A stretch of 64,000 nucleotides of DNA from Larus michahellis. Taxonomy: Eukaryota; Chordata; Aves; Charadriiformes; Laridae. The stretch's first letter is position 1. Each line of letters begins with the position of its first letter. The notes below the pieces were generated by a model. The model saw only the letters and a list, made by a program, of their open reading frames with translations, did no database searches and had not been told where the DNA came from. The translations under genes and the position numbers were made by a program. The stretch lies in assembly GCF_964199755.1 (NCBI RefSeq), contig NC_133903.1:2683001-2747000 (forward strand). Reading direction: 5' to 3'. Shown here piece by piece: positions 16,228-27,514 of this stretch.

Positions 16228-16300
16228 CTGCGCCCGGCGCGGGGAAGCGGCGCCGGAGATGGCTGGCGGGGCCGATAGTGTTACGGAGGCAGCAGGGAGC
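16180..16300 (-). promoter_or_regulatory. Candidate TMEM184A 5' UTR exon and GC-rich promoter
   Basis: On the minus strand a CpG-rich segment (about 16228-16275) ends in GCGCAG|GTACGC, a strong splice donor at 16228/16227. It would pair with the acceptor just before 14799 to give a 1.43 kb intron. This is inferred from base composition and the donor alone; other upstream exons are possible. Confidence 0.35.
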
Positions 16301-19300
16301 CCGGTTTTTCCTCCCTGCCACCCTCCGCCCACCCTGCCCCGGCCAGCAGGAAACAGGATCCCGGGGAGAGCCGGGAAGGGATCTGGTCTTTGGACAGACA
16401 GTGAGGACGCCGGACCTGCCTTGTAAACATTAACAGGAGGCCAGAGATAGCCCAGGGCGCTGGGAGGGAGGCGAGAGCCCGGCTGTGCCCCATTCCCCGC
16501 AGCTCCTCGCTCTTTCCGGGGGCAATCCTGCTGTGGGTTGGGGTCGTACAGCCAGATTGAGCCACGCTTTCCTTCTGCCACAGCATCATGATGGGGAAGG
16601 AGGTGATCCAGCTCGCTTCCTATGACATGGTGGAGAGCTGTGCTCATCGCCAAACCCATTTATTCAGTTTTCGACCCGGCGCCGTGCCACGGATGCTTGG
16701 CCCAAGACATCCCAACTCCTATTAGCTTTCCCAGCCTGGCTGCAGCCATCGTGGTACCAGCGCGGTGGCACCAGCGGCGGGTCTTGGCAGGCTCCCCTAC
16801 ATTGTCACACTCGGAACGCGGCGGAGCAAGTCATTAAAAACAAAAGCCTCGGTGCTGCTCGGTGACAGGGCTCCCAGCTCCAGAGGTAATTAGATCCCGG
16901 CTGTGCAAGGTAGCTGGGCAATTCAATGCAGCTAGAGAGCCATTTGCTTCCAAAACAAAGGCGGTGAGAAGACAGAGAGAATAATACCGGCTGTAAAAGA
17001 GTTCCTGGACGGGACTGTGCTGGTGCCACATCCAGTCTGGCTGTTTTCAGGCACCTTGCAGCTACCTGCCACACACAGGTGTGTGCCTGTTACACTCACT
17101 CCCCGGGATATTAGAGGTGGTAAGCGAGCAACGAGCAGAAAATAAACTGAGCGGTGACACCTGTGTTCAGGCCACCGGCAAATGGGGCTTTTCACCTCGC
17201 CAGGGATTCCCCTCCCAGGCTGCCACAGCCCGGACTCCCAGCTCACATCCCTCCCTGTGTCCCCAAGCTCCCGGGATAAATCCCCACCTTGGTGGCAGCC
17301 CCCGTGGGGCTGGAGTGGTGGGAAGGGAAAGGCGAGCCCCCACAGCCCCCCACCACTGCCTCTTCGGTAAACGGGGAGGAATCCCTGTCCCCCACCCCAG
17401 GGATGGAGCGTCCAGGCTCAGACCAGCAGCGCAGGAGACGTGCCTTTCCTCCTGATTGCTGTGGGATAAAGCCGGGCCACGGGGGTTATTTACCTGATCA
17501 CCCTCTCTGTGCCACCCCCGCAGCACCCAGGAGGAAGGACCTATAGCATGCGGCTATAAATTAAGGCAGGGCAGCACCAAACCCTCCCTAAAGCTTGTCC
17601 GAGTGGGCGACACACGCACAGGGCTCCTGCAGCAGGCTCTGCCCTCCCAGTGGCTCATAGGTGCTCATGGCCGACGGCTGGGGCAACCTTGGCTCCGTGG
17701 ATGGGTGCCCCCAGCCGCTGCACCCCCCTCCAAGGCCCCACTCACCCTGCAGGGCTCCTCCGGGAGTGGGTCTGGCTGCTCGGCATCCCCTGTGCCCTCC
17801 TCCACCTGCACCCATGGGAGACTCCTCCTCCGGGCAGCCTGCCCGCCCGCTGCCAGCCTGGCTGCACCCCCGGCGCTGGAGCAGCAGGTCGGGCTTTGCC
17901 TCCTGTGGAAAAGCTGCCCGACTTACCTTTCCAGTCCGCCGCGCTCCGCACCCACGCCCGCAAAGCAAACACGGATGGAAAGCCACCGTGCAGCCCCACA
18001 CCACTGTCCCCAGCCCGGCACACAACCTGTGTGGCAAATTCGGCTTTTCTTGCAATTGGGAATTAATCCTGAGCCGGAGGACAGCAATGAGTAAAAGCTG
18101 ATGTTGCCGGTGAATGTTTTTTGGGGCAGGGTTTTCCCCTGGTTTATGGCAGAGCAGAGAGGAGCAAAGTCGAAGGACTAATTGCTCGTGGTTTAATTTA
18201 TCGCCTGTGGAAAGGCAACAAGAGAAGTCTGTCCGGGATCCGAGCATCAAACAGGAGAGATCGCCACATCCTTTCTCTACCCGCCGCCCTGCGCAGAGCT
18301 GGTGGCACACAGAGCCTGGAAATTAAGGTGCTTAAGTTGTGGTTGGCTTTTTGGTAGTAACACTCAGGTCTTCAGGCCATAGCAGTGGTGTGGCACCGTA
18401 CCACCATGGTGGAAGATGTGATTTACATTTGATCTGCTAATTAATGCCTGGTTTCCACAAGTTGTTGGCACTACAGACACCATAAGAGCACCGAGATTTG
18501 GGAAATACATTGAATTTTGTCTGGAAAGAATCCCTACTAGCAAACCAGGATCGGCGTTAACAAATTCCACATGCCTCCTAGACAGAAAAAAACCCATAAA
18601 AGTGTAGAGGAGGGAAAATTTGGAGTTCTGACAGATGCAAATCTTTGATTCTTGGAAGCACAGTTTGGAAATTATTTTTAGATGAAATTTCTTGTCAAGG
18701 GCAGCTGCAAGCCTGCAGCGTTTGAATGTACTTTAAAAAAAAAAAAGTTTCATTTCTCATAATCCCTTAAATACTGTAAATAACCCTTACTTCACAGAAA
18801 AGAGTCCTTTCGAAATGCATTTTCTGCTTTTCTAGTTTTAGGGGATTTTTTTAGCAACAGAAATGACCTAGCAACTGGATCTACGTGGGGCAGGCACTGG
18901 CTCTGTGGTGATTCTGCTGCTACCAACAGGTCTGGACGCAGCACAGGTCTTCCCTGCCCAGAATCGAAACGCAAGAGCTGGCCTCTGTCTGCTCGCCCAA
19001 GTTCATAAGTGACAAAACTGTGTAACAGCTCACTTAAAAATTTACTACTTGGTGTTATTTGTTACACAAAGAGGTAAAAAACAAACGCACATTCCAAGCA
19101 AACGGCAAAAGTTTGGCTATTAAGCATTGCATTGACTCGTGCGACTTCATCTAATGCTTTTTTTCGATGGATTCGGGAGAAACACCCCTGTGTAACCCTC
19201 CCAGACCCTTCTGTCCCCGCGTCTCCTGTGACAGGTGCCCGAGGAGAGGGACAGCTCTGTAGGTGGCCCAAGCTATGTATGTGCTGTCTCTTTTATGTGC

Positions 19301-19640
19301 TCGTACCATGTAATCCATAAGCAGCTGTTATTGTGTCTTTTTCTCACCGCTAATTTGGGTTCCTGTCTTCCACCCTGACGTCAGCTTTCATGAAACTTGC
19401 AGAGCATAATTATCTGCCTGCCTTTAAAATCGGAGTGAAAGCGGAAAATGGATCCAGACTACATCAGGAAAGGGACTGACATAAGGACAAAAGCAGTCAT
19501 ATAGGACTCATTTCCTTAAAAACAGGCAAGAAAATCTTTCCTATTATGCAATTGCTGTTGATTTGTCACTGAGGCTTGTATTTCAATTGAAGTGATTTTC
19601 ACAGAGCAAAAAAGAAAACAGGTAAAATTAGATTTGTCAA
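16301..19640. other. Intergenic sequence between TMEM184A and PSMG3
   Basis: No gene is recognised. 16.3-18.3 kb is GC-rich with overlapping chance frames on both strands (up to 240 codons on the minus strand at 17588-18310, no domain). 18.3-19.6 kb is AT-richer and plain. Confidence 0.5.
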
Positions 19641-19647
19641 TGTTTCT

Positions 19648-19653
19648 TTTATT
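19648..19653 (-). promoter_or_regulatory. Candidate poly(A) signal for PSMG3
   Basis: The complement reads AATAAA, about 370 bases beyond the PSMG3 stop codon. It is the nearest canonical signal I see on that strand, so the 3' UTR would be about 0.4 kb. Confidence 0.5.
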
Positions 19654-20024
19654 CACCCTGCACTGGGTGTTCCCCCTTTGCGGTACAGAGTAGCTACAGA
19701 GCTTGGCATCTGTTGCTCCCGAGGACACACGCGCAGAGCCGTGCCGTTTCCCAAACACACATCCCACCCAATGTGATAAAAATAATACTTCTCTTGTACG
19801 TTGAGACAATTGTTCTCGTCTCCTCACTGACTGTATGGACTGCAAACCTGTCACAGTAACAAAACCCAAAAGCATTCTACACAGTAGAGAAAAATTCATG
19901 AAATTCCTCGGTACGTCCAAAACCAGCACAAAGACATTCCATCATTTTCATTTCTTGTCCTTTTAAATAAGTGGTGATGAGTCATGGACTCAAGATCATT
20001 TCCTTGAATCCAGATGGCACAACT

Positions 20025-20177
20025 TCACCACACTTGGCAACTTCGGATCACTTCCCGTAGAGCTTGTATTCCTTCCACGGTCTTGTCCTTTAAAGCCATG
20101 GCGAGAAGAACAGGCTTGTTCCCAGCTTCCTGAGACACAAACGCCACCAGGTTTTTGGCACAAACGTGGACGAGAGG
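20025..20177 (-). CDS. PSMG3: PSMG3 coding exon 2 (terminal)
   Basis: 50 codons and a TGA stop (20025-20027), after the acceptor TTTTCAG|CCTCTC. It encodes PLVHVCAKNLVAFVSQEAGN through SCQVW, almost unchanged from the human protein. Confidence 0.95.
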   Translation of the reverse strand, partial: PLVHVCAKNLVAFVSQEAGNKPVLLAMALKDKTVEGIQALREVIRSCQVW

Positions 20178-22425
20178 CTGAAAAGCAAAGGTATACAGAT
20201 GTAGGCTCTCACAGCTGGCAGAGCTCTCCCACGCGAGTTAGGAGAAGAAGAGCCCTGCGACAACATGGAGCGCATCGAGAACCTCTCAATACTGGACTCG
20301 GACCGAGCGTGCAGCTTGCGGAGCAGTTCTAACACGACTGGGAAGAGACACACAGTCAGCAAAGCCAAGCCATGGCACGGGGAACTTTAGAAAGCATTTT
20401 CTCAACCAGCTGAAAAGGGAAGAGTTTAGACCTGTGAGCGACAGCCACCCAAACCACCCTGAAACGACTTAACTGGAGCTGCACTTGGATCGAGTTTTGC
20501 ACCAGTTTGAAAAACTTGGAAAGTTACTATGGAGAATCTTTCCTTCTGTTAATCCTCCCACCCAAACTACGTCACCAATTATCTAACTATATGAAAAGCC
20601 ATGGATCAAAATGCCTCTATTTCCATCTTCTTTCTGAAGAAGTCTTCAAGTACACTTGTCTTTTAAAAACCTGTTGTTGAAGTGGGTACGTCCTGCTGAC
20701 AAGCTCTGGAAAAAAACCTGCTATTGTTGCAATTCCTAGAGACCCCAAGACGGTGTTTGATACACAGTCTTTGCAGGCTGTGTGTAAAAGACATGTTGGT
20801 TTTAACAGAATAATGAAAACCAGAAATAAGCAGCGATGATGAAGGAAGGAAAAGGATATAATCTTCTTAATGAGGTTTCTTTAACACGAACACCCAGGTT
20901 GCCTAGGTTTTATTTACACCGACAATTATGTATTTATCAGAAGGACAAATTTGCTTGATTTTAGCTACCAGTGTGGTCTGGAAGTGTGCACCAAAAGGGG
21001 ATATTAATGGCGACAAGCGGGAGGGCAGCAAACTAGTGAAAGCCTTTTCTTAAAGTTTAGATTGATTACGTTGATAAAATTATTTTAAAATACTATGTAA
21101 CAAAGCAAACAAACGCACTTCCCATTTCCAATTAAAACACAAAACCAGTGTGGGGGTGGAGGTGGTCAGAATTAGCAGACATGCCAGGGAAAGCAAAGCA
21201 TCTCGCATCCAGAGAAGGAAGGCTATTGCTGGAGAACGGGAACTCCGTAAGGGGAAGCCGCAGACAGAATCGGGAACTTGTGTTGCTAGAGTTTTTCTAG
21301 TTAAGGTTAGCAAATAATTTTTGATAGCTCCAACCCTGATGGAAAGCCCTGTAATCTTGTAGCTCTGTAACTTTCTGTTTTAATGCTTGACTAGTTGACG
21401 CTTTGCGAAACACTTTTTATTCTGCTTTCTCTCCAGCTTTGTGAAATGGTCGATAAAAACTCATTTTGTTGAAGCAAAACAAATTAAACTTTATCAAGGG
21501 TAGGTGCTGGCAGGCACACTTGGGAGAGGGTAACTAAAGTCCATTATGGGGCTGGCAGAGATTGGGATGGGGTGGGGGTGAGAAAAGGGACTTCAAAAGG
21601 AAAACAAACTCGCTGAAACAGAAACCCAAAAAAGGTTATCAAAGGCTGCACATTTGATCTCTCAAATCTTAAATCAACAGGAGCTTCATCAAACCTTCCA
21701 TAAAGACGGCAAAGCAATCCATATCCTGTAGGACACACAATAACAGATCCCCAAACCATTGACAATTAGTTAAACTTTTCTTATGTCAAAGAGCAGATGA
21801 GCATGCATACTTTTCCGATGAACCCCTCTTCCCTCAGAAGAGATTTTTAAATTAATCTTACCGCTGTGCAAACACCACTTAGCTGCTGTGATTCATCAAC
21901 TCCCTGGCAACTTGCACAGCCCCACCTACTACATTTTCCCCTTATCATAGAATCATAGAATCACAGAATTATCTAGGTTGGAAGGGACCTTTCAGATCAT
22001 TGAGCCCAACCATCAACCTAACACTGACAAAAACCATCACTAAAACCACATCGCTAAGCACCATGTCTTTTAAATACCTCCAGACAATTCTACCACTTCC
22101 CTGGGCAGCCTGTACCAATGCTTAACAACCCTTTTGGTGTAGAAATTTTTCCTAATATCCGTTTATCCTATTTATCCTTGCTGCCTGTGCACTGTGCATC
22201 CGCTCTCACCTCATCCTTGCCCAGTAGGACTTTTGTGGTGAGCGAGGGCCGGCCCACATTGTCCCCGATGGTGTTGGGGTCCACGTAGACGATGGTCCCC
22301 ATCTTGCCGTACTGCGTGACTACCACGAGGACGGAGTTGGAGAACGCCGTGCAGACCACCTCCGTCGGGACCCCGTGTACCACCTCCTCCCGCTGCCTGG
22401 ACGTCACGATGGGACTCGCTTCCAT
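20025..22425 (-). CDS. PSMG3: PSMG3, complete coding region in two exons (proteasome assembly chaperone 3)
   Basis: Exons 22210-22425 and 20025-20177 on the minus strand join in phase 0 to 122 codons and a TGA stop, the same length as human PSMG3 (PAC3). The protein pairs with PSMG4 (PAC4) in the cytosol and helps arrange alpha subunits during assembly of the 20S proteasome alpha ring. Diagnostic segments are EVVHGVPTEVVCTAFSNSV, VVTQYGKMGTIV and LTTKVLLGKDE in exon 1, then LVHVCAKNLVAFVSQEAGN, ALKDKTVEGIQALREVI and the terminal SCQVW in exon 2. The whole protein is one small domain, and no frame break is seen. The ATG lies two bases after a splice acceptor (TTCCGCAG|CG), so the 5' UTR begins in an upstream exon, probably in the CpG island at about 23 kb. 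Confidence 0.96.
20178..22209 (-). other. PSMG3: PSMG3 intron
   Basis: An AT-rich intron of about 2.0 kb. Apart from the CR1 copy at its 5' (high-coordinate) end, no repeat or exon is recognised. Confidence 0.85.
21948..22190 (-). mobile_element. CR1 LINE fragment, 3' end, inside the PSMG3 intron
   Basis: Read on the minus strand the copy runs from GGATATTAGGAAAAATTTCT through an AGGCTGCCCAGGGAAGTGG segment to CCTTCCAACCTAGATAATTC, and ends in three imperfect copies of the octamer ATTCTATG. This is the avian CR1 3' end, truncated to about 240 bases and without coding capacity. It has the same orientation as PSMG3. Its last recognisable base lies about 20-40 bases from the exon 1 donor. Confidence 0.93.
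22210..22425 (-). CDS. PSMG3: PSMG3 coding exon 1
   Basis: 72 codons from the start MEASPIVTSRQ to KVLLGKDE, donor GATGAG|GTGAGA. An acceptor with a pyrimidine tract ends two bases before the ATG. A CR1 copy lies in the intron only about 20 bases past the donor. Confidence 0.95.
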
Positions 22426-22627
22426 CGCTGCGGAAAAAGAACAATAAAACAACAGTAACAATAAAATAACATTAGATTAAAAACACAGCCCACGGGCTAT
22501 ATAAATCCCGAATCCTTCCCTTCATTTGAAAGACCCAGGTTAAGTTGATTTCAGAGCACAAAAGCATGCGGAGGTGTGTGCCTGTGACACGAACAAGTGG
22601 TCAACATCCCACATCCCTGACTGCGAG

Positions 22628-22662
22628 GGGACATTTAACCGCTGGAAGGGACATTTAACCGC
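22628..22662. repeat. Short tandem direct repeat upstream of the PSMG3 coding start
   Basis: The 15-mer GGGACATTTAACCGC occurs twice, at 22628-22642 and 22648-22662, a 20-base period. It lies at the edge of the CpG island, in the likely 5' intron of PSMG3. Confidence 0.9.
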
Positions 22663-22739
22663 CGGGCAGCCACGGCCCACGCTCCCCCCGCAAGGACGAG
22701 CTGTCATGTGTGTCGGGTTCCGGGCTAATCACAGTTCCA

Positions 22740-23330
22740 CAGCGATGGCATCCACGGAGCAGGCCGCCCCGGGGCCCGACCCGCCGTGCCGTGCCCTCAC
22801 GGTGGCTGGCAACCGAGGAGGGGACCCGAGCCCCGCTGTCACCCCCGCAGACCGCGGCCCCTTCCCGCGGGAGGCGCCCACCCCCAGGCCGGGCCGAGGC
22901 TGAGGAGAGGCCCCGGCCGCCCCTACCCGTGCCGGGCCCCGCCGCTCTCCGCCCGGGCCCGCCCCGCCGCGGCGGAAGCGGCTCCTTTCCCCTCCCTCCG
23001 CCGGCCGGAGGCGCGGGGAGATGGCGCAGGCCGGGCCGCCACCCTGCCCTCCCCTCAGCGCCGCGCCGCCATTACCCGCCATAGCCCGCCCGTCGCCATC
23101 TCCAGCCCCCCCCCGCCGCCGCTCTCCGCCATCTCCAGCCCCCACTCGCGCTCTCCTCAGGGACATCGCCGGCCCCGGCGGTGGGCCCTTCCCCCGGCCC
23201 AGCCTCCGCGATCGCTTTCTGCCCATTTTACACCGGTTCCCCTCGTGTGTGTGTGTGGAATGTCACACGGCAGGAGCCCGCCCGTGGCCGTGAGGGAGCG
23301 GCCTGTGCCACTCCTCAGGCCCGTGAGGGG
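22740..23330 (-). promoter_or_regulatory. PSMG3: CpG island, probable PSMG3 promoter and 5' UTR exon
   Basis: A dense CpG stretch sits 0.3-0.9 kb upstream of the PSMG3 start codon. No TATA box is seen. On the minus strand ATGGCG occurs four times between 23069 and 23140, the core of YY1 sites that sit near the start of TATA-less genes. Two of them lie in a 17-base direct repeat (23094-23110 and 23127-23143). A donor-like GGCGG|GTAATG at about 23076/23075 could end the first exon. Exon boundaries are inferred. Long open frames on both strands here are a by-product of GC content. Confidence 0.7.
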
Positions 23331-26300
23331 ACGCGGGGAACCTGCGGGCTGGAGGGAGCTGGCGAATTTTGATATTTTTTTTTTCTCTTTTTCACTCCGT
23401 TTCGACATGGGATGCGGCTGCTCCCACCTGCTGGGTGATGTTGTGCCACACTTGTGCTGTCCCATCAAAAAAAGGCTGGTTCGGGGCCGTAGGAGCAGGC
23501 CCTGTCTCAGGGGCCTGTCTGCCATGTTGTGGGCCAACACGCTCCAGCCCTGATCCAGTGAGCAGTATGTGCAAACATTACTCGCCATTGAGTGCATACC
23601 GTTAATTCAGTGCTAATTCTTTGTCTTCTTTGAAATACTGGTACTCCTGAATAATAACTCTCTATAATAAAGTTATGCAAAGCTCTGAAAATTGGGATTT
23701 CTCAGAAGTTTGCAACTCTCCAGAGTTCTGCAATTGCTGCATCTAAAATACGCTCCAAACCTCGGTTTCTAGCTGTTAGCTGTCCTTTACCATCATTTCC
23801 AACGCATGCAAAACGTTGCGGCTGTGGCTGCAGCAATAGCAACTTGAGTTCTGGGTTATCTGTTCGCGTAACCTCTCTTAAGAACCTCATGATGTTTTAT
23901 TTTTTTTTTCTAATTAAAAATCTTAACAAAACTTGACTACAGGAAGAGCACGTAAACCTTGTGCTGAGAATCCTTCAAGGCACCATTAGAGAGCAGCAGA
24001 GGTCCATGGAAAAGCTTTAAATTCGGCAGGTTATTCTTGTGGTTAACTGAAACAGAGAGGCCTGGTACCTTTTCGGCACTCCTTGCAATCTGGTAAATAG
24101 TCTGTTTTCCAGCACTGCGAAAAACCAATATTCCTCTTTCTTGCTTACCACAATCACTCATGGTTTTGCCTGTTTGACGGAGATAATAGTAGCTCTTGTC
24201 AGTAAAGCCTCCTGACTCACAAAGAAGTTTATTCCTGCTCTGCCTTCTCCAGAGAATAATTTTACTTCAGGAAACACGAAGGACCGGATTCTTCCTGCCA
24301 TCCTTGTTAGCCTCCATTTTATTTTTTACATGACAGGGGGACAAAGAGAATCCACACTAGTTCAGATTTAGATGGAGACGCTGTACTTCGCTGTTTTGTG
24401 TTAGTTCGGGACTGAAAAGTTACCTTTTAACAGTTTCAATCAGTTGGATATCTCACTTTGGCATGGAGCTGAGGTGGGACAGAGCAAACTCGAGAAGCAG
24501 ATGGCAGGAGGTAACTGAGCACTGAATCTTTTATTACTGGATGTAAATACATTTAAAAAAGTGAACTAAGGAGAAGGCTTCTATTGTCTGTGTGTCTGAG
24601 GCAGGGGACAGAGATTTGAGAATGCACACGGTGGCAGATAACGGGACTTTTCCCGAGGGGTCTGTCCGCCTGCCACCTGCTTCCCAACATTTTCTGGCTG
24701 AGAAGGACAGGTATCCGTACTTACACTCCTGTTATCTACAGCACTTTTCCTCCGAAGATCCCTAATCACATTGCAGACATTATTCCATTTAGCTTCATAA
24801 ACTCTCTTTTGACATAAGAGGTTATTAATATACCCCATTTTACGGTCCGAGGGAAATAAAGAATCGAGACAGACAGCAGTTCAGAGCCATCGAATCCTCG
24901 GCTGGAGATGCTGCAGGATTTCAGGATCCCTTCTTCCACTCCCATGCACTTGCTGCTGAAGAAGCATAAGTCATGCATGTCACTGTCTCAATTACCAGAG
25001 AAAATCAATGACTGTGCAGCCCCATGCTTTGACAAGAAAAACTACCCATAATATTGCAGCTTTATACCTTTATTGTTATTTATGTGAGCAGTTTCTTACT
25101 ACTCTTCTTTTTAAACTGCTTAAGTGCCTCTCTGTGTGTAGACTGGAAGGAGGCTGCTTTTTATAATAATCTTTGCATTTATCTGAACTAGTTTTATAGA
25201 GTGAATGCGTAAGATCCACAGAGCATCAGAAATGTTTCCCACTTCTCTCGAAAACTAGGCACACGGTGTTTCAGGACATCCATTAATAATCCCTGCTCTT
25301 GGGAGCACCTAGCTATCAAAGTGCTGGGTTGGTTTATTAGTTTACAGGTTATTACTTCCCTAGTTTAGATTTCTCTCTTGTATCTTTTATGATGCAGAAT
25401 ATAGACTGTGAGCTGGAACCTCAGGTGCAGCTGGGCTCTGGGTTGCGCAGCCAAGGAGAGAGGAAAGGAATTAGTTTGTTCCCTGATGCGGGAGCTGCTT
25501 GGGAATTATTCTGACCCTTGTTATAAATCAGGTACGTGAAGCAGAGATGCCTTTTAAGTATGTTCCTCTGACCAGACAATATCAGAGCACTCCTCTTCCC
25601 CTTATTACTGTCACAGCAAGGTCAGGAGGATGTGGGTGGTGTGGGGTTGTGTGAGCACTCTCTCCATGGGGCTGTTGTGGGTAGGAGGGATGGCAGAAAT
25701 CCACCTCCTGATGCTTTCGAGTGGTTCCCACTGCATTTAAATGGGGTCTGGCAGAGGCGGTGTTCAGAAAAATATTACTGAGCTGAGGCCCTTGGGGAAG
25801 CGGGTAGAGGAGCACATCTGGGGCTGTTCTCAAAGGGTAGCTTTAGCCCCAAAAGTCTGGTCTCCCTGGCTGGCGCTCTCTGCAGTCAGTGGAGAGGGGT
25901 TTTGTCGCTGCTCGGTGTAAAGTAGAAACACGGCTTTGACCCTGGCTCTCTGCAGTCGGGAATGAAGCCTGCTGCGGCTGACGTTGGCTCTTCTATCCAT
26001 CTCCTGCTTTCTAGATCTCAGCCTGACAAAAGGTATGGGCCTGCCAAACATGACCAAACCCCAACTGCTTCTGCACATGGACAGAAACAAGACATCAGGT
26101 TTGCAGGGAAGCCTGAGGTTGGAGCATGAGCAGCTGAGGAGTTCAGACGTGTCCAGGATTAGGTGGTAGCTGAACAGCATTCTCAGAGTTAATTCTCATT
26201 CTCTGAGGCTCTCACTTTATGTGCTCATATTTTGAAGGAGGGTGAGGGGATTCTGGCTCTTCGGTGCATTGATCCCTTTTCTGTGCTCCCTAGGATAACG

Positions 26301-27514
26301 GGTCGGATCATATCTTATTCTGAGAGACAAGTCTAAGAGGTTTGCTTTGTTCTTAAGTTGTCCACGTGGCTCTTATTGTATGGGACATCTCTTATTTCAT
26401 TCGTTGCACGAGTAAGAGGAATGCTAAGCCAATCAATCGGGCATTGCAGAAACCACTCTAAGCTATTTAGTTGTTGATTAAACCTTTTTTTTCCCCCAGT
26501 GTAGAATTCAGCCATAAAAAACATAGTCTTTTCAAGAAAAAATAAACATAAAGCTCAAACCCAGATTGTTCTCTTTCTGTGTGAGCTGCACTCAGCTGCA
26601 CATCTGAAATGGAAATACTGGATGTCTTTGCATGCCTGAGACTGTCAGGTCATGCTATTGTTTTGTTTTCTTGCATTTGCAATTTAGTCAGGAAATAATA
26701 TGGGAACATTCATTAATGTTTGTGTAAATAGTAACAGCCCACGTATGACCACTAGCATATTTTCCTGTGAAAGCTCAGCGTGCAGGGTAGGATTTAAAAA
26801 CATGGCAGTAAGCCAGCACACTCTGGCTGAGCCTGGAAGCATCTAGGTAGCAATTTGACTGGAGCTCTTTGGAAGCTTTTTTTTAGTCAGATTTAGCAAC
26901 CTATAAATAGAGGAGTACTCCAGCCCTTGCAGGACTTTGTTATGCTGTGTCATTTGTGTTTTCTGAGCTGCTGTGCGGGCTGGAAAAGGAGGATTTCGGA
27001 TCCGTGGGGCTGGGATGAGAAAGGAGCTCCCTTAGTGCTGGGGGTGAGTTTCAGAAGGGGGCTGCTGCTGAGATTGCAGGGCCTCGCGAAAGTTCGGCAA
27101 GTCACAGCTACAGAAGGATGTTGCTGAAAACAGTTTCTTGGGTGCTTGATCTCAAACAGCAGTATTTTTCATACATTCAATACCTTTAAAACCAGCAGAC
27201 CCTACATTTCTTTGTAAAAAACATCCAGAAATTATTTGGACAACCACTGAAATGAAAGTGACATTCTTGAAACATGTGAAATACATCTCCAGAATAGCTC
27301 CAGACTACCTAAAAGGGTCAGGATTACATCATGCAGTCAACCTGGTGCTGTCTAATGATAATTTTATCCTCCATATTTTTCATGAGATAACAGCTGGCTG
27401 TACTGGACACTGTAGCCGGGGGGTATGGAGCAGACAGAGTCATCATGAGGCAAGATTGAGTTTGAGTACTGTTTACATAATTTTCATTTGTCAAATAACA
27501 GCCCTACATAGATC
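23331..27514. other. Upstream intergenic sequence, no gene recognised
   Basis: AT-rich with scattered short frames. On the minus strand two frames (23937-24161 and 23702-23890) are not low-complexity, but they are separated by stops and match no family I know. The rest shows no exon, RNA gene or repeat that I recognise. Confidence 0.5.

Noticed and set aside
15871-16659. 262-codon minus-strand frame
   Set aside because: It runs through a GC-rich segment with overlapping frames on the other strand and shows no family similarity. The candidate splice donor in it suggests noncoding 5' UTR at most.
17588-18310. 240-codon minus-strand frame between TMEM184A and PSMG3
   Set aside because: No domain is recognised, several plus-strand frames of similar length overlap it, and the composition is GC-driven.
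22786-23553. 255-codon plus-strand frame and 165-codon minus-strand frame in the CpG island
   Set aside because: Pro/Arg/Ala-rich frames on both strands are expected in a CpG island, and PSMG3 needs a 5' UTR exon here, not a second protein.
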